Positions 1 to 13,000 of a stretch of DNA of 64,000 nucleotides are shown here, piece after piece. This DNA is from Gorsachius magnificus (Eukaryota > Chordata > Aves > Pelecaniformes > Ardeidae), in the NCBI GenBank assembly GCA_034008185.1, contig CM067087.1:44876590-44940589 (forward strand), in the 5' to 3' direction. The translations under genes were made by a program, and so were the position numbers. Positions within the stretch are counted from its first letter, which is position 1. Every line of letters begins with the position of its first letter. Under the pieces are notes generated by a model, which saw only the letters and a program-made list of their open reading frames with translations, was not told the DNA's origin and did not search any database.

Positions 1-2158
1 TGTAGGCAAAGTGATAGAGCCTTATGAATGTGCCAGATGTGAGGCAATATGGGTTGGCTGGGAGAAGTTAGGAATTCATTTGCAATCCTTGTTCTTGAAC
101 AAGGAGCAGCCTAGAGCTCCCAGAGCCCTTCGGTCAAGTGGAGGTGGCCGAGCTTCCTTGCTGGAGTTCTCCATTTCAGCTGCAAAGCAGGGCTGTTGAG
201 TGATATGGCCCAGACTAAGCAGAAGAGTCTGCATACCCATTTTGTCCATTCAGGTGCATTTCTTTAAGACCCCAAAAAAACTCTGAAGCCGAGACAAGTG
301 TAACAGTTATAATTCTGTTGGAAGAAATCTTGACAGCCACAGTCAGCCCAGTACTCTGCAAGAGGGTTTTGCCCTGAGCTAATGCTGCAGTTTGCATTAA
401 GGAATAGGGTAGGATGGAGACCAGCAGAGAAAAAGGAAGGGAAAAAGCCATCCAACATATCTCCCTTTTGAGCCAAGATCCTACGGTGCCCTATATTCCT
501 TTTGATAGGAACTGAAAAATTGTGGGGATTACTGAGAGATGTAGCTCATAACAGCAGCGGTCTGAATACAGAATACAAAACCCCAGGAAACAGAGATAAC
601 AAAAAGGGTTTCTTGTAGACACATTCAGTGGGAGCAAGTGTTAAAAAAGAGAGTCAACTAAAATCTGCAATACTTCCTCTTTTGCAAGAGGGGCCATCTT
701 AACTTGTGGGGAAAGCCATGGAAAATGGTAGTATAAGCCTGGGAAAACCTCACTGATCTAAACAGAAACAAGCGATTGGTATGCAGAATGGTTCTGGAGG
801 AATATTACTCAAAGTATTATATTGCTTTTCTGAGTAAATTCAAAAACTTCTGAAGTAGACTTTAGTTGCACTTGAAAGTTTTCCAGCGTACTTTTATGTA
901 CAAGTGTGATTTTTTTTTAATTGATTTTGTTGACACAGCGATACTGGCAAACACTCCAATGGATGTGCACTTCTATCAGCGTAGGTTAGTATAGCTGTGC
1001 CTGCTTCTAAGCTCCTGCTTAATGCCAAAATCAGCGAAGGCAAAAAAACTTTCAATGTGCATAAGGCCCACATTCTTAGTTGCTGCAATCAGGAATATTT
1101 AAAGCATAATTCACTATCTGTGACTCTCCCAAAACCACAGAAAATGTAGTGTACCAGAAGAACCTGAACAGGCGTGCATTAACCAGGTCTACTTTGAGCT
1201 CCTGGCATCGGTCAGTGATTATGTCCAAGAGTCGTATATAAACACTAGTGGTAGAAGTTGTCCTGAAAGCTGTCTAATAAAGCAAAATTAAAACAACTGT
1301 GAAATTCTCATGCATGTAACACCACTGCGATTAACTGCAGGTCTAAATAAGACTCATAAATCCACATTTTCCAATATGCCTTAAGCCATTACCAAATCAC
1401 ATTTACGTATACCTACTTTTTACATTGCCAAAGAACCGTACAATCAGAAGAAAGATTAAAAATTAGCCAGTGAAACTTTCGTATAAAAATAATAAAACTT
1501 TAAGACAAAAGCCAAAGGATAAATATCTAAGATATCTTTAGTCTTCAATTAGCTCATCAAAAGAGAACGCATCCTTTAGAACTTATGTTACAGATATGCT
1601 ACACAGTGTATCTTACAGAAATGCTACAAATGGGAACCTACTGTCTCCATCACTTGAATACCTTTCAAATGAACATTGCCAAACGTCGAACCTTCAACTA
1701 AGAAGTTTATTTGACAACAGTAACCGAAGACAGAAAAAAACAAATTAGAAAGTGCTTAGCAACTTCCCTCCAAAATAAACCCAGACATCAATTAATTCTC
1801 TAAAGCCTTTGGTGCCATTTGGATAAGGGCTCTCACCACATACTAGCACGTAACAGCAATAGGTTGTCCTAACTTGGAGCTTCATTGGTTAATAAAAATA
1901 TTAATAACATCTGCTATTAGTAAGCTCAAACAGTTGTAATTAAAAACAGTGATTCTACTGTTGATCTCGAAGATAATGGTAGAAAGTCTGTTAGTAGAAA
2001 CAAAGCAATAGTCTAATAAAAGGAAAATGAAGCACAGATTTTTCTGTAATTCCAATTTACTCTTTAAGGTCATCAGTTAAATAATATACATATTAATCTA
2101 CCTGTCATAAACCTTCTTTTCAGCCAGTGTATGTGCATTGACTCCTTTTGATCTAGGT
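1..2158. other. PHC3 3' flank, no coding sequence recognised
   Basis: AT-rich sequence downstream of PHC3. I see no conserved exon on either strand; all open frames here are short and resemble nothing. The distal part of the PHC3 3'UTR probably lies in it. The plus strand carries AATAAA at 1276-1281, which could end a convergent gene (GPR160 lies on this side of PHC3 in human), but I recognise no GPR160 coding sequence. Confidence 0.5.
1706..1711 (-). promoter_or_regulatory. candidate PHC3 polyadenylation signal AATAAA
   Basis: TTTATT on the plus strand reads AATAAA on the minus strand, about 2.1 kb downstream of the PHC3 stop codon. It is the first canonical hexamer I noticed going downstream. 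Using it would give a 3'UTR of about 2.1 kb that includes the hAT element. A variant ATTAAA lies further on at 917-922. Which one is used cannot be decided from sequence alone. Confidence 0.3.
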
Positions 2159-3066
2159 CAGCAGTTCTCAAACTTTAGATCAGTTCCTCTTCTTTTCAGG
2201 AATACTTTAGGGTCCCCCTGAATATCTCCCTACACAACCATATATTATGCATTAATTTGCATAAAATACAAAATACATTATTTGCAGACACATACACATA
2301 TTCAAATATACACAACGACTCTATCAGCACACATACCCTTCTTTCCCTACACAAGAGCTTAGGGATCAAGGTCTGTACATTAAGGGGAGTGGAGCTGCAA
2401 AAGGGAGGGAACAGAAGGTATGAAATACACCCATGAATGCAGGCGAAGGGGAAGCAAATACCAAGAAGGTGCTGCTGCCTCAGAGCCTGAGCAGCTTCCG
2501 AGAGCGTCAGTAACTGGGGAAAGAGATATTTGTTCCGCACAGAGTGCGAGAGAGAGAAGATGAAGGGAGCCACTAAAAGCCCACCACCTGGGTCTGCAGC
2601 ATCCAAGTCAAAATCTCCTGCCAGAGGGACAAAGCAGGGCCCCAGAGATTTCTCCCCACACTCCTCCTGCCCGCCTGTGGCTCTAGGCTCCCTCCCTGCA
2701 GCAGCAGCTGCTCCTACACCGAGCTCTGAAAGGACCTCATTGAGCAACTTGCCATGCTCCTTCCTCAGACTACTGCAAGCCCAGCTCACACTAGCCAGTG
2801 GCCACATAAAAGGTGCTTGGAAGCTTCCAGTGAGGCAATGGGAATGCACCACAGGGAAAGACAAGTTAGAAGAGGTATCAAGAAAAAGAGCATCTGAGCT
2901 ATGCTATCCCTTCTCTACCTGCAGTCTTTAAAGTACACTTGTCTCAACATGAGCTAGTTCTGGCTGCAGTTTTCAACCCCTCACACCTAGGCGTTTGGGA
3001 GCCTGAACCCTGAGTGCTCTCATACCTTCTCAGGATCCACTCTGAACCCCCATTTGAGAACTGCTG
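2159..3066. mobile_element. non-autonomous hAT-Charlie DNA transposon, about 908 bp
   Basis: The ends are inverted repeats: the left end begins CAGCAGTTCTCAAA and the right end finishes TTTGAGAACTGCTG. They are flanked by 8-bp imperfect target duplications, atctaggt (2151-2158) and gtctagtt (3067-3074), which match each other at 6 of 8 positions and fit the nTCTAGAn preference known for Charlie-type hAT elements. The interior is GC-richer than its surroundings. It holds a 222-codon open frame on the minus strand (2196-2864) with no transposase resemblance, so I regard it as an internally unrelated, non-autonomous copy. It probably lies in the PHC3 3'UTR. Confidence 0.8.
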
Positions 3067-3846
3067 GTCTAGTTTAACTAGCAGCATGCGAAATTACAAA
3101 CCTAACAACTTAATGCCCTCTTAGTGCATAGCAGCATACAAAGAGTAAAGTAATATGTGCTTCAGTTACCTCCGGCAAGAGTGTCGTGCCATTGCATTTC
3201 AGTAGCCTGATGATGAGGATTTCGATGAGACGTCTACATGGTTTATAGTATTTCCAGACTTCAAGAAAATACTACAGTGGCAGAGATGAGGGTAAGCCCA
3301 CACAAGGAAAACAGGCTGCCAACCTACCCCTTACAAACAATTTGCTCAAGACTAAAAGAAACTCAGAGAGCACAACTAAATGCATAGCATTTTACTGTTA
3401 TTAGTGCTTCCACAGAGTCTGTGGACACTTCTGTTATTTCAGTCCAAAAACGGCTGTATGTGGGAAAAATCTTCCAGAATACAGCAACACAATTTAAATG
3501 GTGTTTAGATCGGGGTGGGTGCTGGGGCGTTAATTTTAAACTTACAAGATAAAGTACATATTTGGGAATATTTAAGCTATCACAGCATATTTCACTTCAT
3601 GTTTTTCCATGAACTCCCACTTCAACTCAAAGTATTACTCAGGCTTTACCACGAACCTATTAATTGTTGGAAACTACAGAGGACTACCTGGTATAATCAA
3701 AGGAACATTTTTAAGTCTTTATGTGGGGAAACCCCCATGTATTTAACAAAACATCACAGTAATACTCATGCCACAGTGAAGATATTGGCATGTTACTGTC
3801 GGTTCTGTCACTGAGAAACTGTTGTTTAAACCTTCATGTTCACCCC

Positions 3847-4001
3847 CTAGGATTCTTTCAATGAATTGATACGTGCACAGATTTTCAATGCAGGTCCAAG
3901 CTTAATATTCATTGCACTCATAAGGTGATCCTCCTTCAACAAGAGGAGAGCTTGTCCGTCAATTTCTTGTGCTCTAAATTCATCCGCAATATCTTGACAA
4001 C
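3847..4001 (-). CDS. PHC3: PHC3 coding exon 15 (SAM domain, stop)
   Basis: Encodes residues 910-960 and the TAG stop. It completes the SAM domain: [20 protein letters not shown], then the polymer-interface region with [19 protein letters not shown], and ends INSLKES. The 5.2-kb intron before it is the largest in the gene. Confidence 0.97.
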
Positions 4002-7000
4002 CTACAAAGCAACAGAAAAAAGAATCACTGGGTTAGAAACGTGCATTCTTAGATGCAATGACTCTGACCATGCTAGAGCTTTTCAGCTACACAATTTCCA
4101 ATCCTTGTCCCTTTAGCTTGTGGAACCTATGGTATATGCAAGAGTTCAGTATCACAATGGCAACTTCCAAGATAATCTGAAAGTAATTCTTACTACAGCC
4201 TCCAATTCTATTGGAGAATTACTCATTGGAAACCTCAAGTCCTTGCAAAGACAGATTTCTCGTGTCATTAAGAGGAACAATTGCCATGATCTCACAATCG
4301 GAAGAGACTGGGAAAATACCACTGAAATAGCAATCAAGTAAAAGCATAATTCAAGTGGGTTCTTTCCATCAATAAAAAGATATGCATATTGTATTGCTAT
4401 GTACACTCATTGAGAAAATTCACGTAGCTACAATTTCCAAAAAGTGTTAATTCCATGTTACCACCACTGGATTAAGTAACCAGAATTTTGATTTATGGGC
4501 TTTAGCATAACTGCCTCGCAAAGCCATTTCTCATCAGTTACCTGAGTGAATGCTCTATACGCAGCAGTAAGTCACTTCACAAGTGCAACTTTAAACTAGT
4601 TGAATTTTTTTTTTTAAATCACAGAATGGCAAGGGTTGGAAGGGACCTCGTGAGATCATCTAGTCCAACCCCCCTGCTAAAGCAGGTTCTCCTAGAGCAT
4701 GTTACACAGGACTTCATCGAGGCGGGCTTTGAATATCTCCAGAGAAGGAGACTCCACAGCCCCCCTGGGCAGCCTGGGCCAGGGCTCGGGCACCCTCAGA
4801 GTAAAGAAGTTTTTCCTCATATTCAACTGAAACCTCTTATGTCTCAGTTTGGACCCATTTGCCCTTGTCCTGTCGCTGGACACCACTGCAGGGAGTCTGG
4901 CTCCATCCTCGTGACACCCACCCTTGAGATATTTGTACGTGTTGATGAGATCCCCTCTCAGCCTTCTCTTCTCCAGGCTGAACAAGCCCAGCTCTCTCAG
5001 CCTTTCCTCGTAGGGGAGATGCTCCAGTCCCTTAATCATCCTTGTTGCTCTCCTCTGGACTCTTTCTAGGAATTCCTCATCTTTCTTGAACTGGGGAGCC
5101 CAGAACTGGACACAGTACTCCAGGTGGGGTCTCACCAGGGCAGAGTAGAGGGGGAGGAGAACCTCACTCGATCTGCTGGCCACGCTCCTCTTAATGCACC
5201 CCAGGATGCCATTGGCCTTCTTGGCAACAAGGGCGCACTGCTGGCTCATGGTCAGCTTGTCATCCACCAGGACTCCCAGGTCCCTCTTGGCAGAGCTGCT
5301 TTCCAGCAGGTCAGCCCCCAGCCTGTACTGGTGCACGACAAACACTTTTTCTGAACATGAAATAACATGGTCTCAGGCTACTGAGGCCAACAGCATAAGA
5401 AAGGGGACTCTTCCTGGGTTGGACTGTCCCAAGTAACTGAGGGCCCCTTTCCACTGAAAAAGACTGTGGAAACAAAAGGCTCTTCAAAGATGTTCTGGAC
5501 ATCTGTTAAGCAGAAACAGTCAGTTATGCCTGGCTGTTTGGCAGCTCTGTTATATGGACAAATGTCTTCTAACAACGTGAATAGGAGCACTCATTGTCAG
5601 TTGTTTATTTGAAGCTTCTTTCCACACAGCCAAGCTTCTCCTGGTTTTAGTATATTTGTGTTCTCAATCATTGGTGTCTCCGTCTCTCTCAGAGCCTTTC
5701 AGACATATATTTAAATTTGTGCTCCATCTTCCATTCCTCGGTTAAGCCTGCTTTTTGGCATTTTTCTATTTTCCCTTCTTCTAAAGGTATACTATTACAG
5801 AGATACGAAAATACTGTGAAGAACTCCATTTCCACCCCAGATGAGAGCAATCGACTAATTTCATGTCCTTTTGTGCATTCAGATTTAAGTTCTATAAAGA
5901 ACAGACAGTCTAATTTCCTGATGGATTTACAAATGTTCAAGAGACAAACAGAAGGGAATTGTGGCAGGAATTATCAACATCCAAACCTTAATTCATTTGG
6001 ATTATTACTGTGCAGTGGTTGTAACAGTCAAGGTTGGAAAAGGTTTGCTTTTCACAAAGAATAAAGCCTGATTTTTTTTTCTTAATGATTTGTTAAACAG
6101 ACATCATGTAACAATTAGCTGCCACTTTAATAAGGAAAGGAAAAGGTTAAAAGATAAGATGAAAAGAGAAAGGTTGTTTTACGGAATTTTATTGTAGCCT
6201 CTGGTTTCAGGCTAAACCTCTGTAGTTTAGGTTACAACTCTACAATCCCAAAAATAAAACAGTTACTCTGTGGCAGCTGGCTAAGGACTATTTTGCATAG
6301 CATTTAAAACAAAGCAGCTTTAATACATGATAAATGCCCAGTTCTTGGGCATTATTTATTGTAACAAGAAATAAGAGTGGTATCCTTTGGAGAAAAAAAC
6401 AAAACAAAACAAAACAAATCAGTTTGTCACAAACAGTATTTATATAGCCACTTAAGTCATTAAAATGTTTTATTGCTTGCATGTATTCCGTAACATTTAC
6501 TTTTAATATTTCTGGTAGAGTGATGCACTAGTGCAGCCCAGCTACAAAGTGTACAATCAGTAAGAGAACATTCTTCAGGAGCCCAGAGCTGTCATAGAGC
6601 TCCTGGAACGGTGCTGCCAGTTCCAGCTACAAAGTGAAGATAATGCTGCCAGTAACAGCAAGAAATATCTTAAGATAACTGACCATTCTCAGGAGGATCC
6701 AACAGCTCTATCACCATCACAAAGGCTCTTATTTATGTGTTGACAACAGACAAAATGTCTGTAAGTCAAGTACTAAGTAAGTATTTCTGTGAAAGGCATC
6801 ACTGTGTATCTGACTTGAGCCCTGAACATGGCGATTGTCAGACCACATTTACAGAGAATGAGAGACCGAGAGAAGTTTTTCCATTTAGGAACAAAAGTTG
6901 CCCTATTAAAATAGATTATTGGTTGTTGTTGCAAGGCTTTTTTCTTTAAGCAGGACATGAAGCATTTCCATGCAACTCTCCCTAAAATACCTTTTCTCAA

Positions 7001-10000
7001 AGTTGTTTTGGAAAAGCAAAGGATGGAAGTTGAATGTATTTCAGTTCTCTCATGCAAGCACTTTTGGGTATTCTTAAGCACTTTCGCAATTGGTTGTTGT
7101 GCAATAATTTAGCTAAAAAAAGCATGAGAAGTGGGTGAAAGACTATTAATCTTGCAGCTGAAGAAAGAAAGGAGGAACAATTCTGCTGGGGCTTAAACTG
7201 TTGCTGTCTCTTCCCCCCAGAAGAAATAACTAACAGTAGAAATGTCCTACAACCTTCATTTCTCCAGAAGACTCCCGAGGAATTCAGGAAAAGCCTGACA
7301 AGGACACTGGACTCTGCAGTTAGATCTCAGCTAGAGAGTCTATGCAGAAAGCTGTAAATCAAAACAGATGGCCCTAACGTTTACGAAAAGCTGACAAATC
7401 ACCATCTCCTATAACATGGCAGACAGTCTGCATGGACTGCACCAAGTATCTATTGCAAAATAGCATAATGAAAGTCAATTGCATTACTTCTGGTATTATG
7501 CAACTCTGTCAGCATATGAAAAAATATTTTTTCAAGAGAGTGGCTTGAGAATATATTGAACAGAGTAAGCGCCAGAATTGCCAAAAATATGAATAGAGCT
7601 ATGTAACAATGAGAATTCTGGCAGGTTGTGAATATAATTTTAAATACCTTTTGAACTTCTTTTAACGAAATATTTGAGAAACTAGACCTTAATATGGATG
7701 GGAATGAGTCATTATAATAAATTTTCATTAATGCAGAAAAAGATAAAAGTTTTTTTAAATTCAGAGATTACTTTTTTTCTAGAATACACCCCACCCCCAG
7801 ATCTAGCAGCTGGTGAAATATTCTACAAGTAATGGTTTCAAAACAGATACCACATTTTAAGAATAATATTTTTGTTCTCATACTTGCAAGTGAATTGTGT
7901 TTAAGTGGTACTTTGAGTTTTCTAGGAAAGGAACTACCATTTATTCTTTTGCAGAACCTGCAATTATTGAATTAACTAGAGCCTCAGATCTGTAACAGCA
8001 ATACAGTTATATTCCAGGAATGCAGCTGAAGTACAGAAACATGAATGACCATGTCTTAAAACTAAGGAGCTTTGCTTGTTTTTACAGACATCACTGCAGG
8101 TTCCCAGAAGCAGATAACGTTAACTTAACTGCAATTTATAAACCATCAGAAGAAAGGTGCTTCAAGGATGACTTTTGCGGATTTAAGACATCCCTTACTC
8201 AATTCTCTGCCTGACCTACTTTACAAAAAATTAACCGTCAAACCCCATGTGTGTGACTTAGCAATGAAGATACATTCCTTACAAGGTTATTAGCCTTATG
8301 TGGGATACACAGAAAAACGGTTTAGCATTTCTAAGCTAGAAAATTAGGAACAAACTTAAGCTGGGTTTCAATGTCTTGACATGCGAGTTATATGGGTAAG
8401 CAACAAAAATTCTTGTATGACTGCTATTATGGAGACCTGCCTTGTTTCCTGAGAGGATTACAGTATCTCATCAGATAGAACGGCATCCTTGAGGAAGAGG
8501 GGGGGAGTAAAACTTTAAAGCTTATGACAGTTAGGAAATGATAAATAAATGCCAAATAACCTGAAGATGATATAAAGGTAACTGTGAATATTGAGCTAAA
8601 GAAAAGGTTTGTAAATAAGGAGAAACAAGATTTTTTTTTCTAAGAACAGACTGTGTCTACCAGTACGCAGAGTCTCTATGCAGAATTTCTCTGCATTTCC
8701 ATTACTGAGCAAAGCTACACAAAACAAAGTTTAACTTTATAGAAGAAACTCGCTTATTCTTTTTTAATGACTTATATCAGGACAGGTCTTTCAAATTTTT
8801 CACTTGTATAAAGGGAAAGAACTCCCTTTTTTCTTCTACTGGATAAGCAGCAAGTAAGGAGGGAAGAGGAAGAAAAAATGTAAAAGGGAGGAAGCGTGTC
8901 TGATCTCTCTACTGACCTCTTTAGAGAAATCAGACTGAAGGGAGGAACAGCTCTAATCTCCATCAGCTGGGATGCAACAGCAGAAGTGGGACTAGCTCTA
9001 TCAACATGGGATTTGTGCTGAAGGAACAAGCAAGAGTAAACAAATCACATTCCAGTTTCTATCGCCAGCTAACGCGTACACTAGTGCTGTAACCGCACCA
9101 CCTCCTCATCACACCAGTGCTAAAAAGCAAGGAGCTTTACTGTTAAAAAAACGGAATGAGTTATGGCACATACCAGGCAAAGAATGTATGAAGGCCCAAA
9201 CTTCATCCACAGTCCATACGGATGGGTCAGCTTGCACCACTGGTAACAAGTCAATGCTCTCTGGCATTTTCCTAATTCTCAGTTCCCTAAGTTCACGTTC
9301 TCTCTCTCTTTCACTCTGTCTCCGCAGACGGGTGGTCATGGCAGCTGGAACAGCATCTTCATGAGAAGCCATATCTTCTTCTGCAGATGGATAAGTAATT
9401 GGAAGCTGGAAAACGTAGTACAAATACACTACCGTATTATATTTTATTTGTAATTCCCAAAACAGTGCTATAGTTTTAAGCAAATATTCCACAGACCTGT
9501 CTAAGAAAATGATCTCGTGATGTCCCATCAGGGCCACTCGGTCGACGCCCGCGTCGCCCAAGACTTTGGCTATCTGACTTCCGATTCCAGCGACTGGTCT
9601 TGTCAGATGTAAACAGCCCAAATTTCTTAGTGCAACTAAGGCTGTGCCTAAAGAAGTAAGATATGTTCAGTAATGCACTAATAGTTTTAGGGACTGCATT
9701 AAATCAGGTAACCAGAAAATTACATTGTTGTCTACAGAAATGCTGCCTAATCAAAGTCAGCAACAGGTATCACAAAGATCAAAGAGAAAGGTTATCTCAA
9801 AGGCCATTTACTCAAACCCCTTGTCTTGATGCAAGATCAAATATATCTCCATCATCTCTGGAAGATGTCAGTCTTTCCCATTCTTAAAATTTTTCTATGA
9901 TAGAAATACCTTTGCATTTTATTACATATTCCAATCCTGCTTCTCCAAAACATCCATTAAATTCCTAAAGTCACATTATACCTTTTGCTTCCATTTTCTC

Positions 10001-13000
10001 TGCCTAGCTGATACCCAGTCAAAGGTTAACATTATTTTGTGGTACTGTCTCAACAGGCACAAAATCAAAAATATACATTCCCATCACTTAAAAAGGAAAT
10101 GTCTCAGGCGGGGGATTAAAAAAGTAGCAGACGTAAGAGAAAGGTGGTCTCTAGGCACACTGATGCAAAAAAAAAAGAACTAAGTGGTGGATAGAAATGG
10201 GAAACTTTTCCCGATTTCTAAAATATCTGGGATTAAATATAAATTTTCCAGCTGTAATGATGGAAGATTTTACATTCAGATGTTGACTATGAATTCTTCC
10301 CCTCTTAACCAAAACAAAAGCAGCATACTAAGCTCAACGAGAAACAGAAACCAGCCATTTTCCTCTGCCAACCATGTACAAGCAAATGGCATCACATATT
10401 ATTTTCAAGAATGGAGAAGCTTTAGCAAACACTAAATTATATATGTTTATGAATATTTCTATTTTCCCCTATGCAAATAAAGAATTTTTACACTGTTACT
10501 AAAAACATTTAAGAATGTTTTTTGTTTATGCAGCATTTCAATTATGCCAAGATAAATTCAGTGGGTTTTTTTCCCCTAGCATCCCACAAAACTGTAAGAA
10601 AGCCCACCTAGCCCAGCATTGCCCAGCATCAAGGGGAAGACAATAGGAATATGAAAAATATATAATGATTTGTGGCCCATGAACCTCTGCACCAATTTCC
10701 AAACACTTAGTAACCCTTAATGGATTTCTCTTCCATGATATCCCATAACTTTCCCTTAAGCCGAACAGCATTCATGGCACCCTCTGGGAAGAAGCCTACA
10801 ATTTTACTGTAATTCCCTTTATTTTTCCCTCGCAAATTTGGGTAGAAGGCAGTCATGTTTTACTGTTTCTTTATTTTTCAACATCAGATGCTATTTGCAT
10901 GCTGTCCCATTAATCAGATAATGATAAGCAATAACTAGGCAGAGTACCTTTTGGCACAGGATGTGGAGCAGAACCTTTTTGACCTTAGAAACTTATTAGA
11001 ATATCCCATTTTCCCACAAAATTCACACTTCAGAAGATCATTTTCAATTTCGTCCAGTCCCTCTAAAGAAAGGAGTGAGGCATAAAGAAGTCAGTTTCAA
11101 CACAAAATTACATTCAAATTTCCCATCTCAAGCAGGCAGGTAGAAGATTTTCAAATATCTATCACAATTCATTAAATACCTTAACAGAAAATTATGCAAA
11201 ACTAAGCAAGTCATAGATTTCACACTCTGTAGAAAAGATCTTGAGCAAACTGAACCTTACTGAACCTTCAATTAAGTTATTCAATGAACTTAATCAGCTT
11301 TTTTGTTAAATTTCAAGCCATCCATGAGCAAGTATGCCCTCAAACATAGTGAACAACTAAAAAGAAGCGTTACAGTCCTCGTGAATTGCTTATATAGAGT
11401 TCATTAAAAGACCCGGGCATTCCATGGTTTAAATTCAAGCTCTCCTGTAATGACATAATGCATTAACTTTTAAAAATACTTTGAATAAGCAACTGCTACA
11501 ACCAAAGGAACTTGTGAAAGCAAGTAGAACATTGAATATTATCTATGAAAAAGATACACTGCATGTAAGTAAGAAAAGGATTATGGCATCTACTGATTTA
11601 CAGTCTACTGTTAAAGAATATTTTGCTGTTATTAGTAAGATGAGGAGGCACTTTTCCTGCTCCTTGTGAAGAACTCAAACACCAGCTGAGAGGAGCATCA
11701 GTGAAAGAAAAAGTAGAAAAGCCCAAAAGCAGGCAGGTACAAGGCAACAAGGCAGCACAAACAACACGTGCTGAATGTCTCTTCTACTGGAATTCTACTT
11801 GAATGCTCTCTTCTACTGGAAACACATTTCATGTGTAGAGCATGGTTTGTACGTAGTTTAGAGTAATGCCACCATATCTGCAAACCAGCTTGACTTCCGG
11901 CATGGAAAACACCCCCAAACCTTATGCCCATGCACCACCTGTGAAATGCGCCATAAGGAGCGAAGGGGTGAAACTGGCACAAACTGAAATGTAACATTTT
12001 GTGTTCAGTCAGCTTAAGTAAAAGAACTGCAATGCCAGGTGGCTGCAGTCATGGACAAAATACATTGTTCCAAAACTCAGAGGACTAAACAAACATACGT
12101 TTCTGCCACATTTCTAACACTCTGGAGTTACTGTTTCATATACTTTGCCTCTTGCTATTCACCGTATGAGTTCATACTTACAATTTTACATAATTAGTTG
12201 CAAAAATTGCAAACTAGCTTTTTGTTCCAACTTCTTTGTTAAGCTCTGATGCCAGCTAATGCAAATGCAGGTCTGTCATAGCAGTGTGAACTCACTAAAC
12301 TGCTTGCTGACACTAACTATTGCACTGACAAGGTAAAAAAAAAGCACTAGTGCAGCAAAGAGCTGAAAATACTGAAAAGGGATCTGACGTATCAGGACTC
12401 AAAGACATAACTGAAATCAACAAATCCCCCAGCAGCATCACTGAAAATTACCATGTTGCAAGCTTCCAACTTAATAAACTGGGATGAAACAGCAAGTAAA
12501 ACCTGGAAATTAGAAACGTATCAAATCTGACCAACCTTGCAACTAAGTTAAATACCAGAGATGCATCCTTCAAATGAACTACTCTCTCTAAAAAAACCCA
12601 AAAACCCCTCACTCCCAATCCAGGTCATGCTATGTGGAAAAAAAATTACAAGAGAGTGAAGTGAAAATTGATGCTAAGAGCCTTTTCTTTTGCATATTAG
12701 GTGTTTCTACCATACATGAAATCATCCTTTGCTCAACTTCTACTTCAGTGATGGATGTTTCCTCCTAGCTCATCTAATGAGTAGTTGCAAATTGTGTATA
12801 CAAACCTAACGCCAGCTGCCAGAAACAATAACTAAAAACAAAATCATGAAGGTTTGAATAATTCCACAAAACAACAGAGAAGCTGTTTGAAATCTGAGAA
12901 ATAACATAGTGTTAATACTGAAAAGTTCTTAGGGAATGCTACTGAAAACTGAATTACAATCTACTGTAACAAACCAAGGGCAAAATAACTATTGTAAACA

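Noticed and set aside
1..1300. Possible GPR160 3' end
   Set aside because: Suggested only by human gene order and a plus-strand AATAAA; no GPR160 coding sequence could be recognised.
2196..2864. 222-codon open frame on the minus strand
   Set aside because: It lies wholly inside the hAT element, resembles no transposase or host protein, and has the biased composition of GC-rich repeat interior.
4692..5345. 217-residue protein as a possible host gene
   Set aside because: It is the C-terminal part of the CR1 ORF2 protein and stops at the CR1 3' end, so it is a retrotransposon remnant.
9109..9621. 170-codon continuous frame across PHC3 exons 13 and 14
   Set aside because: It reads exon 13 in the wrong frame and passes through intron 13; the true exon 13 frame gives the conserved basic region and needs the intron removed.
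9641..9647. Exon 13 acceptor six bases further in as the main site
   Set aside because: It would lose two residues that align with the mammalian KRYNVSC; the outer acceptor gives a gap-free match. Kept only as a possible alternative.
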